Origin: Alviniconcha marisindica
Taxonomy: Eukaryota; Mollusca; Gastropoda; Provannidae
Assembly: GCA_018857735.1 (NCBI GenBank)
Contig: JABMCL010003328.1
Span: forward strand, 30,001-94,000
Length of the DNA: 64,000 nt
Direction: 5' to 3'
The translations under genes and the position numbers were made by a program. Position 1 is the first letter of the stretch. Each line of letters begins with the position of its first letter. The notes beneath the pieces were generated by a model that did not search any database, was not told the DNA's origin, and saw nothing but the letters and a program-made list of their open reading frames with translations. Below are positions 35,990 to 48,400 of the stretch, piece after piece.

Positions 35990-37515
35990 TTCCCCACTCA
36001 TAGTTCAGGAGCTGTGTGAGAGTCGAGGTGGCCGTCCTGAGCTGTCCGTCCTAACGAGCCTTCTGGTTTCCGTGGACGTAAAGAATTATTGAACCGTGTT
36101 TCGGCATTGGTCACAACTTGTCCCTAATATGTCAACTGACATCTGAGGACATTAAGCAACACTTCACCACTTTCCCCACTCACATAGTTCAGGAGCTGTG
36201 TGAGAGTCGAGGTGTCCGTCCTGGGCTGTCCGTCCTAACGAGCCTTCTGGTTTCCGTGGACGTAAACCGGGCCTATATTGAACCATGCTTCGGCATTGGT
36301 CTCAGCTTGTCCCTAATATGTCAACTGATATCTGAGGACATTAAGCAACACTACCTACCTACCTACCTTCCCCACTCTGTCCCCGTCCCTAATAAGCCGT
36401 ACGGTTTCTGTGGACGTTAAGCACCATGTTTACTTACTACCACTCTGTCCTGTGAGTGAGCCGGTTTGGCCTAGCGGTAAGGCATTTCTGGGCGGGAAGG
36501 ACCTCGGTTCGATACCGCTTCGGCTCTCCTTTCTCTTCAAAAAGGTTGTGGTTTGTGGACACTGTTTTGTGACTTTGTCCATCACTTCCTACGGAAACAT
36601 TAAAAAATGGCTCTCATCGCTGCCCATCAGTCTTAATGCAGAAGTCATTCCGGTGGTGACAGTGTCAGTAGCGGCGATAGGTATATACTCTCCCTCCCTC
36701 GGCTTCTCCCACCTCCATACCCCCTTCCCCCCATTCTCCCCGTCCCTAATAAGCCTTATGGTTTCTGTGGACGTTAAGCACCATGTTTACTTTCCACTCT
36801 GTCCACATAGTTCAGGAGCTGTGTCAGTGAGAGTCGAGGTGGCCGTCCCGCTGGGCTGTCCGTCCTAACGAGCCCGTTCTGCCGGTTTCCGTGGACGTAA
36901 AGCTATACTGAACCATGCTTCGGCATTGGTTGAAGTGTTGCTTTACGTCCACAGAAACCGTAGGTTTATTATGGACGGGAGCCCAGGACGTCCACCTCGA
37001 CTTTCACACAGCTCCTGAGCTCGGCATTGGTCTCAGCTTGTCAGTCCCTAATATGTCAGCTGACATCCGAGGACATTAAACAACACTACCTACCTACCCG
37101 CTTCCACTATGTCCATAGTTCAGGAGCTGTGTGAGACTGAGTCGAGGTGGCCGTCCTGGGCTGTCGGGCCGTCCTAACGAGCCTTCTGGCTTCCGTGGAC
37201 GCGGTAAAGATTTATTGAACCGTGCCGCTTCGGCATTGGTCACAGCTTGTCCCTAATATCATGATCAGCCGACATCTGAGCCATTAAGCATCACTTCATC
37301 ATCATCATCCACTCTGTCCCACACTCATAGTAGTTCAGGAGCTGTGTGAGAGTCGAGGTGGCCGTCCTGGGCTGTCCGTCCTAACGACTCAGCCTTCTGG
37401 CTTCCGTGGACGTAAAGCTATATTGAACCATGCTTCGGCATTGGTCACAGCTTGTCCCTAATATGTCAGCCGTCGGACATCTGAGAACATTAAGCAACAC
37501 TTCATCTTCATCCAC
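35990..37515 (+). repeat. About 190-bp tandem repeat array, at least 5 units, with nested SINE
   Basis: The unit runs from ttcaggagctgtgtgagagt through ccgtcctaacgagccttctg, gtttccgtggacgtaaag, ttcggcattggtcac and ccctaatatgtcaactgaca to ttaagcaacacttc. Copies start near 36005, 36188, 36809, 37119 and 37335. A partial inverted copy lies at 36934-37018. SINE copy A is inserted at 36456. The ctgtggacgt phrase is shared with the SINE 3' end, so the array may be SINE-derived. Confidence 0.85.
36456..36795 (+). mobile_element. tRNA-derived SINE, copy A
   Basis: Head with A box tggcctagcggtaaggc and B box ggttcgatacc, body with ggctctcatcgctgcccatc and agtcattccggtggtgacag, a C/T-rich stretch, and tail taataagccttatggtttct plus gtggacgttaagcaccatgt ending in ttactt. 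Confidence 0.88.
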
Positions 37516-37524
37516 TCTGTCCTT

Positions 37525-37869
37525 GTGAGCCGGTTTGGCCTAGCGGTAAGGCGGAAGGCTGGTAAGGGGAAGGACCTCGGTTCGATACCGCTTCGGCTCT
37601 CATTTCTCTTCAAAAAGGTCAGTTGTGGTTTGTGGACATTGTCTTGTAACTTTGTCCATCACTTTCTACTGAAACATTAAAATGGCTCTCATCGCTGCCC
37701 ATCTTAATGCAGGAATCATTCTGGTGGTGACAGTGTAGCGACAGATATATAATCTCCCTCTCCCCCCCCCCCCCCCCCCACCTCCATACCCCCTTCCCCC
37801 CCTTCTCCCCGTCCGGCCTAATAAGCCTTATGGTTTCTGTGGACGTTAAGCACCATGTTTACTTACTTC
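37525..37869 (+). mobile_element. tRNA-derived SINE, copy B
   Basis: Full-length copy with the same A and B boxes, a 16-nt C run in the C/T-rich stretch, and the gtggacgttaagcaccatgt tail ending ttacttactt. Confidence 0.88.
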
Positions 37870-38149
37870 ACTCTGTCAGTCCTACAGTTTGTCCCTAATG
37901 TGTCAACCCAACATCCGAAGACATGAAGCCTCACATCATCATCACCACTCTAGCCTTAATGGCTCTCACTTTACCACTTTCGCTCTCTCCCGCTTTCTCA
38001 GTCTCTCTCTCCGCCCCCCCCCCCCCCCCCAACCCCCCTCTCTATCTCTCTTGTTCTCGCGGCTCTCACACGCACACGCACATACTTTTTTAGTAATCAT
38101 TGTAATTATATGCATTACTGATACGAGTCTGATGCACACGCAATGATAT

Positions 38150-38230
38150 AATAATAATAATAATGAGGATTTCTAGAGCGCCCATCTACCACACTAGGTG
38201 GCAGCACAGGGCGCTTTACAATGATAACAC
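38150..38230. mobile_element. Short MITE/SINE-like element with AGCGCC ends
   Basis: aataataataatgaggattt, ctagagcgccc and, about 45 bp later, agggcgctttacaatg: a short element bounded by inverted gcgc motifs after an AAT run. A similar aaagcgct motif after AAT repeats occurs at about 13770. Confidence 0.45.
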
Positions 38231-38233
38231 TAA

Positions 38234-38237
<4 letters not shown>

Positions 38238-38267
<30 letters not shown>
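38238..38267. repeat. AC microsatellite
   Basis: About 15 CA units. Confidence 0.95.
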
Positions 38268-38270
<3 letters not shown>

Positions 38271-38621
38271 GTCGGACGAGGGGATGGGCAGGGCTGTGAA
38301 AAACAGTTTAGAAATAATTATTAAACAGGTGCGTCTTCAGTGAGGGCGGCCGGCTTTGAAATATGCATGTATATCGCATACAAGACATGGTTTCTCTCGG
38401 TGGTGTGGAATTTCACTGGCGGGACTGCACTGAGATCGGAGGGTGGCGAATTTTAAAGGCCATTTCAATACCTCATCCAGTTCTGACCACGGGGTTGTGA
38501 GGAATGTGTAATATTTTAATCCGGCCGCTTTTCCGACGGTGTTTAGTAATCCGCCGAGCCCGGCCGCTTACCGGACGGCAGGGAACCAGCTGACACGGAG
38601 TTTCGGAGCGTACAGTACAAA

Positions 38622-38932
38622 AACCATAAGGCTTATTAGGGACGGGGAGAAGGGGTGGGGGTATGGAGGCCGTAGGGGAAGAGGGACTGAGATTACATAC
38701 CTAGCGCTACACTGAGTCATCACCAGAATAATTCCTGCATCAGGTGGGCAGCGATGAGAGCCATTTTAATGTTTTTTTAATCATATAGTTGTGAGGAACA
38801 AAGTCACAAGACAGTGTACACAAACCACGACCTTTTTCAAGAGAAAGGAAGGCCGAAGCGGTATCAGTCGAACCGCCGGTCCTTCTGCCGGCTTACCAGC
38901 GGCCTTACCGCTAGGCCAACCCGGCTCACAAA
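38622..38932 (-). mobile_element. tRNA-derived SINE, copy C (inverted)
   Basis: Reverse orientation of the same family, from aaaccataaggcttattagg to accgctaggccaacccggct. The head contains extra bases relative to the sister copies. Confidence 0.85.
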
Positions 38933-38943
38933 ACGGTAAAATA

Positions 38944-39106
38944 GTAAGTAAACATGGTGCTTAACGTCCACATAATCTACAAGGCTTATCAAGTTAGTTA
39001 GGGTCGGGACTGAACTTGGAAGGGGGGAACTTCAGGGGGCCACGGCATGGAGGTAGGTGAAGAGGGAGATTATAATTATATACCTATCGCTGCACCGTCA
39101 CCACCA
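38944..39106 (-). mobile_element. SINE 3' fragment, copy D (inverted)
   Basis: agtaagtaaacatggtgctt aacgtcc at its left end, then a diverged C/T-rich body. The 5' half is missing and it abuts copy E head to head. Confidence 0.75.
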
Positions 39107-39111
39107 CAGCG

Positions 39112-39462
39112 GGTGAGCTGATTTGGCCTAGTGGTCACTAACTGCGGAGCAGAGGGACCTCAGTCGGGTTCGAATCCGCGGCTTCGGCTCTCGGCCGTTC
39201 TCTTAAAAGTTGTGGTCTGTGGACATTGTCTCAGTTGTGACTTTGTCCCTCACAATTACTGAAACATTAAAATGGCTCTCATCGGCTGCCCATCTTAATG
39301 CAGGAGTCATTCTAGTGGTGACAGCGTAGCGATAGGTATATAACCTCCCTCTTCTCCCACCTCCATACCCCCCCCCCCCCCCCCCCCCCCCCATTTTCTC
39401 CGTCCCTAATAAGCCTCGTTGTGGTTTCTGTGGACGTTAAGCACCATGTTTGCTTACTTACC
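39112..39462 (+). mobile_element. tRNA-derived SINE, copy E
   Basis: Head tttggcctagtggtcactaa and B box gggttcgaatccgc; the body and tail match the family, with a C run of more than 20 nt. Confidence 0.87.
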
Positions 39463-39870
39463 AGCACAGCCTGAGCTCAGGAGCTGTGTGAAAGTTGCCG
39501 GGTGGCCGTCCTGGGCTCCCGTCCCGCTTCATAAGCCTACGGTTTCTGTGGACGTAGAAGCAACACCGTCAACCATGACCACCAGAATGACTCTTGCATT
39601 GAGATGGGCAGCGCTCCGAGCCGCCGCATTGCCGCCGTTTCAAGGTGATGTGGAGCCACAGCAAGAGCGGCAAACGCGTTGGCCAAAGTCCAAGTTTCAG
39701 TTTTAATTGACTCTGGAGCATGGGATGTGCGAATTCAGTGTCGCGACTCCAGTGTCGGCCGGCAGAGCGAAGTGCCTGGAACTATAAGGCCAGCACACAG
39801 TGAGAAGGGCAGAGACTGAGATAGGCAAAGACCGTATAGCTACACACTTTGCTTTAGCTGCAAGAGTTTG

Positions 39871-40186
39871 TGGGAGCTGGTTTGGCCTAGCGGTAAGGCG
39901 TTAGGCTGGTAAGCAGACGGACCTCGGTTCGAATCCGCTTCGGCTCTCCTTTCCGCTCTTCGAAAGTTGTGATTTGTGGACACTGTCTTGTGACTTTGTC
40001 CCTCACAATTATGAAACATTAAAATGGCTCTCATCGCTGCCCACCTGAATGTAGAAGTCATTCTGGTGGTGAGTCATCGTAGCGATAGGTATATAATCTC
40101 CCTCTCCCCCCACCTCCATACCCTCTTCTCCCAGTCTCTAATAAGCCTTATGGTTTCTGTGGACGTTAAGCACCATGTTTACTTTA
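39871..40186 (+). mobile_element. tRNA-derived SINE, copy F (best conserved)
   Basis: gagctggtttggcctagcgg, taaggcgttaggctggtaag, ggttcgaatccgcttcggct, then the standard body and tail. This copy is close to what the family consensus should be. Confidence 0.9.
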
Positions 40187-40691
40187 CTGACAATCTGGCT
40201 TGGCCGCGGACCGGTAATCAATAAAGAGCTTGAAGAACCGAGAAAAGGTCATGATCACGTTTTCTTGCTTTGGAAAATCAGTTTCGCTGCCGAGTTTTGA
40301 ACTTTCTCAGTTATATACGGTAGTCTGTTGAGAATTACAAAGTGGCAAGGTAGCCACACTCAAAGAGAAATGGTAATAGCAGTCTGGCAAAAAAAAAAAA
40401 AAAATCACAAAAAACAACAAAATGAAAAAACTAAACAAAAACACACACGAGATTTCACTGCCACAGACAGATGACTGTGGATTCAGACACTGGAAATGAC
40501 TTGGAAGATGAGCACATGAGGAGAGCCTGTTTTGTCATGGTTTGTTTCAGTTTATTTTCCGGCAGCATCCAAAGGAATGGAGTCTCGAAGACAAGTCATC
40601 TGCAAAAGACTCGAGACTCGATGGAATGACACGGAATCAAGTCAGAAAGGGGTTTTGTGTAGAGGATGAAGAAAAGGATGGTAAGCAGGAC

Positions 40692-40921
40692 TTCGGCTCT
40701 CCTTTCTCTTTAAAAGTTGTGGTCTGTGGACACTGTCTTGTGACTTCGTCCCTCACAATTAATGACACATTAAAATGGCTCTCACCGCTGCCCATCTTAA
40801 TGCAGGAGTCATTCTGGTGGTGACAGTGTAGCGATAGATATATAATCTGCCCCCCCCCCCCCCCCCCCCCATAAGCCTTATGGTTTCTGTGGACGTTAAG
40901 CATCATGTTTACTTACTTACT
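40692..40921 (+). mobile_element. tRNA-derived SINE, copy G (5'-truncated)
   Basis: Starts at cttcggctctcctttctctt, lacking the A and B boxes, and ends gtggacgttaagcatcatgt plus ttacttactt. A C run of about 20 nt lies in the C/T-rich stretch. Confidence 0.87.
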
Positions 40922-40975
40922 TTACCGAAAATTTGCTGAAGACAAAACAACATTTAAAGCTTAAGATTTCTTTCT

Positions 40976-41005
40976 CACACACACACACACACACACGCAA
41001 CAGAC

Positions 41006-41060
<55 letters not shown>
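40976..41060. repeat. AC then GA microsatellite
   Basis: (ac)n, then gacagacaga, then a (ga)n run of about 25 units. Confidence 0.95.
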
Positions 41061-41067
<7 letters not shown>

Positions 41068-42749
41068 TATGCCTATAAATGGGAGAGAACTGGATCCAGC
41101 TGCACCAGGTGTGTAATACCCCCCTTTTTGATGAAATAGATGCAGAGAAACAGATCAACTCATTAAAACAAACCAAAAAACAATTTTTTTCATTGAAAAA
41201 ATAAATAAAAATTCATTAAACAATGCTTGAGAGCAAGAGAGGCACAAAGGCCCAGTTACTCACACACACACACATTTAAACACCAACTCATATTCAATAC
41301 AGTCTTTATTTTTGTTCATCAATTTATAATGAGGTCTATAAAAAGCTAAAGCCACATACTATACACGCACATAAGCACTGCCATAGTACAAAGCCTGCCA
41401 CAGTGTATGCAGAGGGCAGATTTATTAGCAACTTTGTATGTATACATATACTGACATTCTCATTCACCCATGATTCCTGTATCATTCATCAACGACCTCT
41501 CAGGTGGAACAAGTCAAGTCTTCTTGCAGGAGAAACTGCACAAGGAGAAAGTTCCCTTTTGAAGTTAATCTTAAAAGTGATAACATTCATTAAAATCTTC
41601 ATTACATACAATGTGTATTGTTCAGCTGATGCTATGAGTTAAAACTAAGTCTGGTAGAAGAACCTATTTCACAACTCAAACTCCACCCATTATTCATTTA
41701 TTGCCAAAAAAAGAGAGAAAAAGGTTGTAGGCAAGAATCATACAACAGAAAACATTTTTGAAAACAAGATTATTCACTCCATCATACAAGAAAACAAAAA
41801 CTATATTTTTGTTAAAATTCAATCACATTCTTTGCTAAAAATTATTCTTTATCATTTCACATATACGTAAATCAAATCACAATTTTAAAATCATGAGTTT
41901 TTCATCCTCATTCTTTTATTATTAAGAATATGTTATGTGTACTGTACTTTTGTCTCCAAATAAAGAACAGAAATCCCATAAAATAAAACCAAATAACTGT
42001 AGGTTTTTTAAAGTTCAGTTTTATCAGCAACCGAATACAAGTTCAAGATAAAAACAAACTGATCAACAGCAAAAAGGAGGCAGAAAAGATCAAAATCCCA
42101 ACAACAATGAAACCACAGTGCTAAACAAAAATAAAATCTCCATTTTATACAGCCATACATATATATAAAAATAAATAAAATCTACAGCAAGCAAAAAAAT
42201 ATCAACACCAAGATCACTTAGTCTGCTGCTTATCATCTACAAAATAAACCTGATGAATCTTTGTTCCTTGTTTTCCAGTCCCTGACACTGCCGACTGGCT
42301 CAACCAGGCTGATGTGATTTTTGCCTGAGCAAGCACTTCCTGCACCGGTTGATCAGTCTCCCATCATCCCTGCAAGCTGTAACAGTTCAGGAGTCGACTT
42401 GTGCATCACTCTCGAAACCCAAACCCACAGAAATGACCCCAACAGTTCAGTACTGTTACACTAGCTGCTATTTTTGGGCATCCCGCTCAGAATATACACT
42501 TTAGACTGGGATCCTTGACTGGATCCAGAACCTGGAAACATTCAACAACAGCACACCTACATCTGCTGCTTGCAACCACAAGCATCAAAGACCCACAACA
42601 AGCTGGCTGTTCACCTCCTTCCCTACCAACAGATTCTTAAAAATATGTATATATATATATATAAATAAATGTGCACTAAAACCGATCACAGTCTGCACTC
42701 ACCATAAACAGCGTAACATTTCCCTAGCCCACCCTTCCCTTCAGACACA

Positions 42750-43412
42750 GTCAAATCGTGAACGATAATGTTTCCCTGTTTTTTTCAAACTACCCTTCCC
42801 GTCATCAAAACCTGTCTCACCAGAAACCTAGAGGATAACGTCTCCTTGTTTTTAAAACTACCCTTCCTGACTCATCATAAACAACTGTGTCTCCCTGTTT
42901 TTTTTCTCTTTCTGCTAACTATCCTTCCCATCATCAGAATCTGTCTCACCATAAAGGATAATGGCTCCCTGTTTTTTTAAACTACCCTTCCTGTCAGAGA
43001 CACAGTCTCATCATGAAGGATATAAAATGATAATGTGTCCTGTTTTTCAACCCATCCTTCCCTTCCTACATGCAATCTCACCATAAACAGAGAGGATAAT
43101 GTCTCCCTGTTTTTCAGACCTAGAAACACACTCATCATAAAGGATAACATGTTTCTATTCTTCAACCTTCATCTCCATTCATATGGGTGGGGGGGGGGGG
43201 GGCAAGGTAACTGGATTCTTCATGTCCTGTTGTTGTTTTATCTTTTAGCCACTGAAGGCTGAGACAACGTGGGAGAGAAAGAGTCATCACAAACAACATC
43301 TCCCAATAAAAACACCCGCACCCCTTCAGACACACACTCTTATCCATTCAGACACACATGCTCATCATAAAAGATAACATCTCTCTGTTTTGCAGCCTAC
43401 CCTGCCTTTCAG
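42750..43412. repeat. Degenerate 60-80-bp tandem repeat, about 9 copies
   Basis: The phrases ctcaccataaaggataatg and tctccctgtttttttcaaac followed by acccttcc recur with many changes. If the LRP5/6 transcript reaches this far, the array lies in its 3' UTR. Confidence 0.7.
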
Positions 43413-43756
43413 AGATGTCAGCAAGGACAGAACAAACTAGCCTGACATTTGAAAAAAAAAAAAAAATCCAAACCAGTCAATGAGGTAGATCGCTAGGACA
43501 GTTTTCCCATCCCTAGACAGAACGCTGAAATTGCAAAGCAGATCCTGAACAGTTGTCTTTGCTTGTACAAACACATGACAATTTACCATCTTCCTTACAT
43601 AGGGCAAAAACAAAAACCTGTGCCATCATCTCACTGCCAAAGGGTTACGCGTGTACATAAACCTCACCTTGGATAGACTACTATTTCACAATGCTCAATC
43701 AACTGATTCACTATTCACTATTTGTAAGTTTCTTCTTCTTGGTGGCTTGTTTGCTT

Positions 43757-43777
43757 GTGTGAGTGAGTGAGTGAGTG

Positions 43778-43856
<79 letters not shown>

Positions 43857-43980
43857 TAGAGGGAGAGAGGGAGAGAGAGAGGGGGAGTGTGTGTATGTGT
43901 ATGTGTGTGTGTGTTTGTGAGTGAGTGAGTGAGAGAGTGAGTGTGTGTGTATGTGTGTGTGTGTGTGTGGGGGGGGGGTA
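43757..43980. repeat. Compound GT/GA/G microsatellite
   Basis: gtgagtgagt, (gt)n, gagagaggg, (gt)n, gtgagtga, (gt)n and a G run in succession. Confidence 0.95.
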
Positions 43981-44795
43981 TGCACGCTTGCCTGCCTTTG
44001 TTCGTCATGTGTCAAACGAGACTGCCTCAGTATGCACTACGAGCCTGGCTTTCACAGGGATATTTGGAGTGCAGTGCTCTACAAACTGGCAACATGAATT
44101 ATCGTCACTGTCCACACTACCTCTCCATCACAGCCTGGTGGACAGACAGGTGTCCACAGTTGGTGAACTTGTGACTGCACTGTCAGGTCATTGCGGAATG
44201 GACAGTTCTACTGCTACATTCTTTCACGTGCATAACCATAATGACACAGAACTGGCATCTCAAGCTGCACTGGGACACAAAACCTGCCACAGGCATGTAC
44301 ATTCACAACGTTGTGCTGTCTGGCACTAAACTGATATACTCAAAATCCATACTGGAAACGGGACAAACATTCCATTTCCAATCCCTCTAAAAAATATTTT
44401 TCAACTTAAAACAACTCCCTAATCATAAAACAAAAAACAAACAAAAACACGCTAATCATATCAATTCAGTTGAAAATTTCTTCCTGGTCTGAAATTACCT
44501 GTAAAAACCTTTCTTGTCAACAAAACAACACAGAAGGTTGAAGAAAAGTTACACACAAAAAACTGAATCCTGCAATTCAACATACAATGTGTCTAAATAT
44601 GGTTTTGTAGTGTGTACAGTATTTACAAATTCAAACTCTTGAAAGTTTGACCATCTTGCAGGAATATCAATACAAATCTTTCAAACTCAACCAGAGCCAT
44701 TTTGCACTTATACATGCATCTGTCTTAACATGTACATCCAGAACAAAAACCTAATGATCCTTTTTCTCTCCCATTTCAAGATACAACTACTGACA

Positions 44796-44845
44796 CACGC
44801 ACGCACACACACACACACACGCACATGCACACACACGTGGTGGTG

Positions 44846-44882
<37 letters not shown>

Positions 44883-44884
44883 GT
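44796..44884. repeat. AC microsatellite with internal tggtggtg
   Basis: Two AC runs around cgtggtggtggc; a second tggtggtggt follows. Confidence 0.93.
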
Positions 44885-45412
44885 GGTGGTATTAACAATG
44901 AATCTGATGAGACCCATTCTCACACAGTCCGACAGGGAGTAAATAACTATCGGTAACGACCACAATCAGACAACAAAACTGATGACGCACACAACAGACT
45001 GTGTACATCAGACCTGTAATAATAACAGTAAACCAGACTATGCTACTGTACAGTACAGCATTCAGCAATGCATTTAACAAGAACACAACTGCTTCTTTAA
45101 AGCCTTAAGCTGATCCATGCCCAAGGAAAATGTGAAAACCAACACAACATCAAAACAAAGGCAATACATAGGCCACAAAAACACAAGTCAACATGTAACT
45201 TCAGCATAAACTAAATCTGAAAAATAACAGTAACTTCAGAGAGCAAATGCAAAAACATTTTGCTTTGAAACGTCAAACATAAAGCATGAAAGTGACATCC
45301 ACACTACACAGCATAAAATCCAACAATGTCTCAAAGTTAACACATGCAAAAGTATGGCATTTCTTGTTATCTTTCCATTTCCTCTCTCATCACAAGCCCT
45401 ATAGGTATAAAA

Positions 45413-45478
45413 ACACATGATAGGTATCAAACACATAATGCAACACATGATAGGTATCAAACACATAATGCAACACAT
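45413..45478. repeat. 30-bp tandem duplication
   Basis: aacacatgataggtatcaaa then cacataatgc occurs twice. Confidence 0.92.
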
Positions 45479-48400
45479 GCACAACCATCTGAATAAAACT
45501 GACAAGTCTCACAAGTACATGCTATGAGGATTCTCTTTAAACCTTCAGCAGCAAACCTGCATGAGTTCAGAGGAAAAAAGAAAAAAAAATGTGTGTTGTG
45601 GGGTGGGGTGTGGGTGGGGTGTGGGTGGGGGGGTCAGGCAAGAGTCATGCTGCCAGCAAACTGAGCAGTCTATTCTTGCATTCATTCATTCCATATCTGG
45701 TTAGTTCACATGGTCCCCCCAGTTAAACCGTCCTTTCTCAAATTTACTCTTATAAATTCTGCTCCTATTCTTGTTTTAAGAACATTCAATGTACTTAGGA
45801 GCCACAATATCAAAACCTACTACCAGGATTTTTTTTTGTATAGTCTGCCCAAGCCAGTGGAGAAAAGGAACTGTTTGAACCCCTGTGTGATTGACAAGAT
45901 GTCAAAATCTAATTACTAACTAACCCTTCCCCTCAACCCACAGAAGAAGAAGAAGAAATGAACTCAAAAGGAGAAGACTCAAAGGCCAAAGCCTTCACTG
46001 GACTGAAGTGGATGTGGCGGGGTTGGGTGGAGGGAGGGCAGAAAGAGGGCAGGGGGTAGAGGGTAGTGCACGATGCATGGCATGAAATCACACAGACACT
46101 CACAAATCCCAACCTGTACAGTAGTCAACACTGTTTAACCAACCATTCAATCCACACTCCATGCAGCTGCTACTGACCTACTCTCCTTGCTGCCCTACCG
46201 CAGTTGCCTCCATCACAGCCACTACTTGTCAGTCGCCAACTGACAGAAAACTGACACAAATCTATCAGTTTCGGAGGCTGACACAGCCAAATGCGGCTGA
46301 GACTACAGGACAGTAGGCCAGTTGTCACCCTGTGGATTGTGCATTCACTCCAAACCTGAGATGAATCTTCTGACTAGTTATATGTATATGTGAACTTAGA
46401 ATACAGATATATTATACATGTATGTGTATATATATATATATATATATAAATCATGACATTATTCTCAACCTCTGCATAAAAACTATGAAGGAAAAAAAAA
46501 ATCATACTGGTGATAATGATATGGGGCTTAATGTCCTTGGATGTCAGGCTGACATATTAGGGACAAATCATACTGGCTTACAGTGCTCTGTAATAATGGT
46601 CTGATACTGGGATGCGAGTGTAAAAGCTAGCCCACAAGGTAACGAACTATGAACATTAAATCTTTGGCATTTGGATCATGTGGGGCATTACAATTATTGC
46701 AGAGGCATTACATTTTAATATTCACCCATACACATTCCGTTTGTGTAGTATTCAAACTCAAAAACCAACAACTGTAAAACGAACACTACCGAGAGCCATA
46801 AGGGAGGTAATCGATCAGCGCATAAGAGGAGTAACTGGAGTCGTTTCACATGTTCACAGTGTCAGAACTTGATCACAATATTCCTGATACCCATTAGAAC
46901 AGTATAAATGCAGTGCTAACACATTGTTTTAAGGTTAAAAAGTTAAAAACACAACTGGACTTTGGCCTGTAACCAGTCACTGTAACTGGCCAACTTAATA
47001 TCTGCATGTCACAATGCAGGTACTCGGAACTGAATATAAAGACAAGCACACAGTATTTCAATCTTTGGCTTCATGAAATATCAAGCAAAGAACCAGTCAC
47101 CAAGACGCTGGAGGATTACTCATTAATCTAAATAGTGTATACTATCCTGCTAACAGAATAAAAACAGAACCAGAAAAGCTTATCCAAAAATTTCAAAGCA
47201 AACTGAAAAGAACGCATTCCATAATTTTAAAGACCTTTTTTATTTAACACCATGACATTCAATCTGCATGAACTTAAAATGTGTGCAGTTTAATAACAAA
47301 CCTTCAAAACCCAAAGGTTAGCCCTACCTGTTACAGCTGCTTTGATGACTTAACGTTGTGATCACTCTCAATCTCATCCAAATTAAAGAAACATCATTTC
47401 CAATGTCAGCATCCATCAGCTCACTTGAGAGGATCATTATTACATCTACATGCTGAATACAGTGATCGTTTCTTTCACCAAGTGGAATTACTTTAGCCAC
47501 TTCCACTACAGTACCTCCCATAATGCATCCTCCGTTCCAGGCAAGGCCAAGAAATGGTACCTTCCACTACGTTCCCTTCCATCCATCAGTGGGTCTGTTT
47601 TCACAGCCACTGTGGCTCATGCTAATGAAACGTGAACGTGCTTGATGGGGCAGCAGACAGAAACATTCAGCTATGCTACTTTTGCTATGTAAACTGTATC
47701 AAAATACTGTCTTGACCACAGCTGATGGACTGGTTTACATAGAAGCATGCTCAGAACTCTTGTGGGCAAGTTTAAAGGCAGACTCCAGTTCACGAAACTT
47801 ACATGGGGGAGTGACAGAGTGCATGAGCAAAGGGGAGAAATCACTGGCCACAAACTATCACTTCAGTGCCAGTTTCTGACTCACAACTTGTTATGCACTA
47901 AAGAACACTTATGTAAGACTTTAAAGTTCAATTCAAAATAAGTTGCTGAAAATGTCCATTTAAAGACCAGTCAATGAGGATTTTTGAAGTCTTTAAAAAA
48001 TATATATTAAAAAACACAAAAAAACACATATATAAACACTTCCCCAATTCTCTGCTCCAATATGATAGGATTTCTAGCACATCTATGGAACTCAAATGAG
48101 ACAATTAAATTGCTGGCCATGAAAAATCACTTTGGTACCACTGCCAGACCTGTGAAAAACAAGCTTTTACACACTACAGACCCATTACTTTTAAAGTGCA
48201 ATTCAGAAATATGGGAACCAAAAACTCATTAAAAGCCAGTTTGTAAAGAAGATTTACATGGATGTTATAAAATTTATTTTTAAAAAAACACAAAATTCCA
48301 CACAGCATGGACACTCACAGAAATCACTGCCCCCCCCCCCCCCCCCCACCACCCCAAATAAAAAAAAAAACACCAGCTCTGCACCCAATGGTAACACTCT

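Noticed and set aside
36461..36525. Functional tRNA genes in the SINE cluster
   Set aside because: The heads repeat with the same non-tRNA body and tail, and variable-region bases differ between copies, so they are SINE promoters.
43695..44015. His-Thr rich frames over GT microsatellites
   Set aside because: Dinucleotide repeats give open dipeptide frames on both strands; no start context or splicing support.
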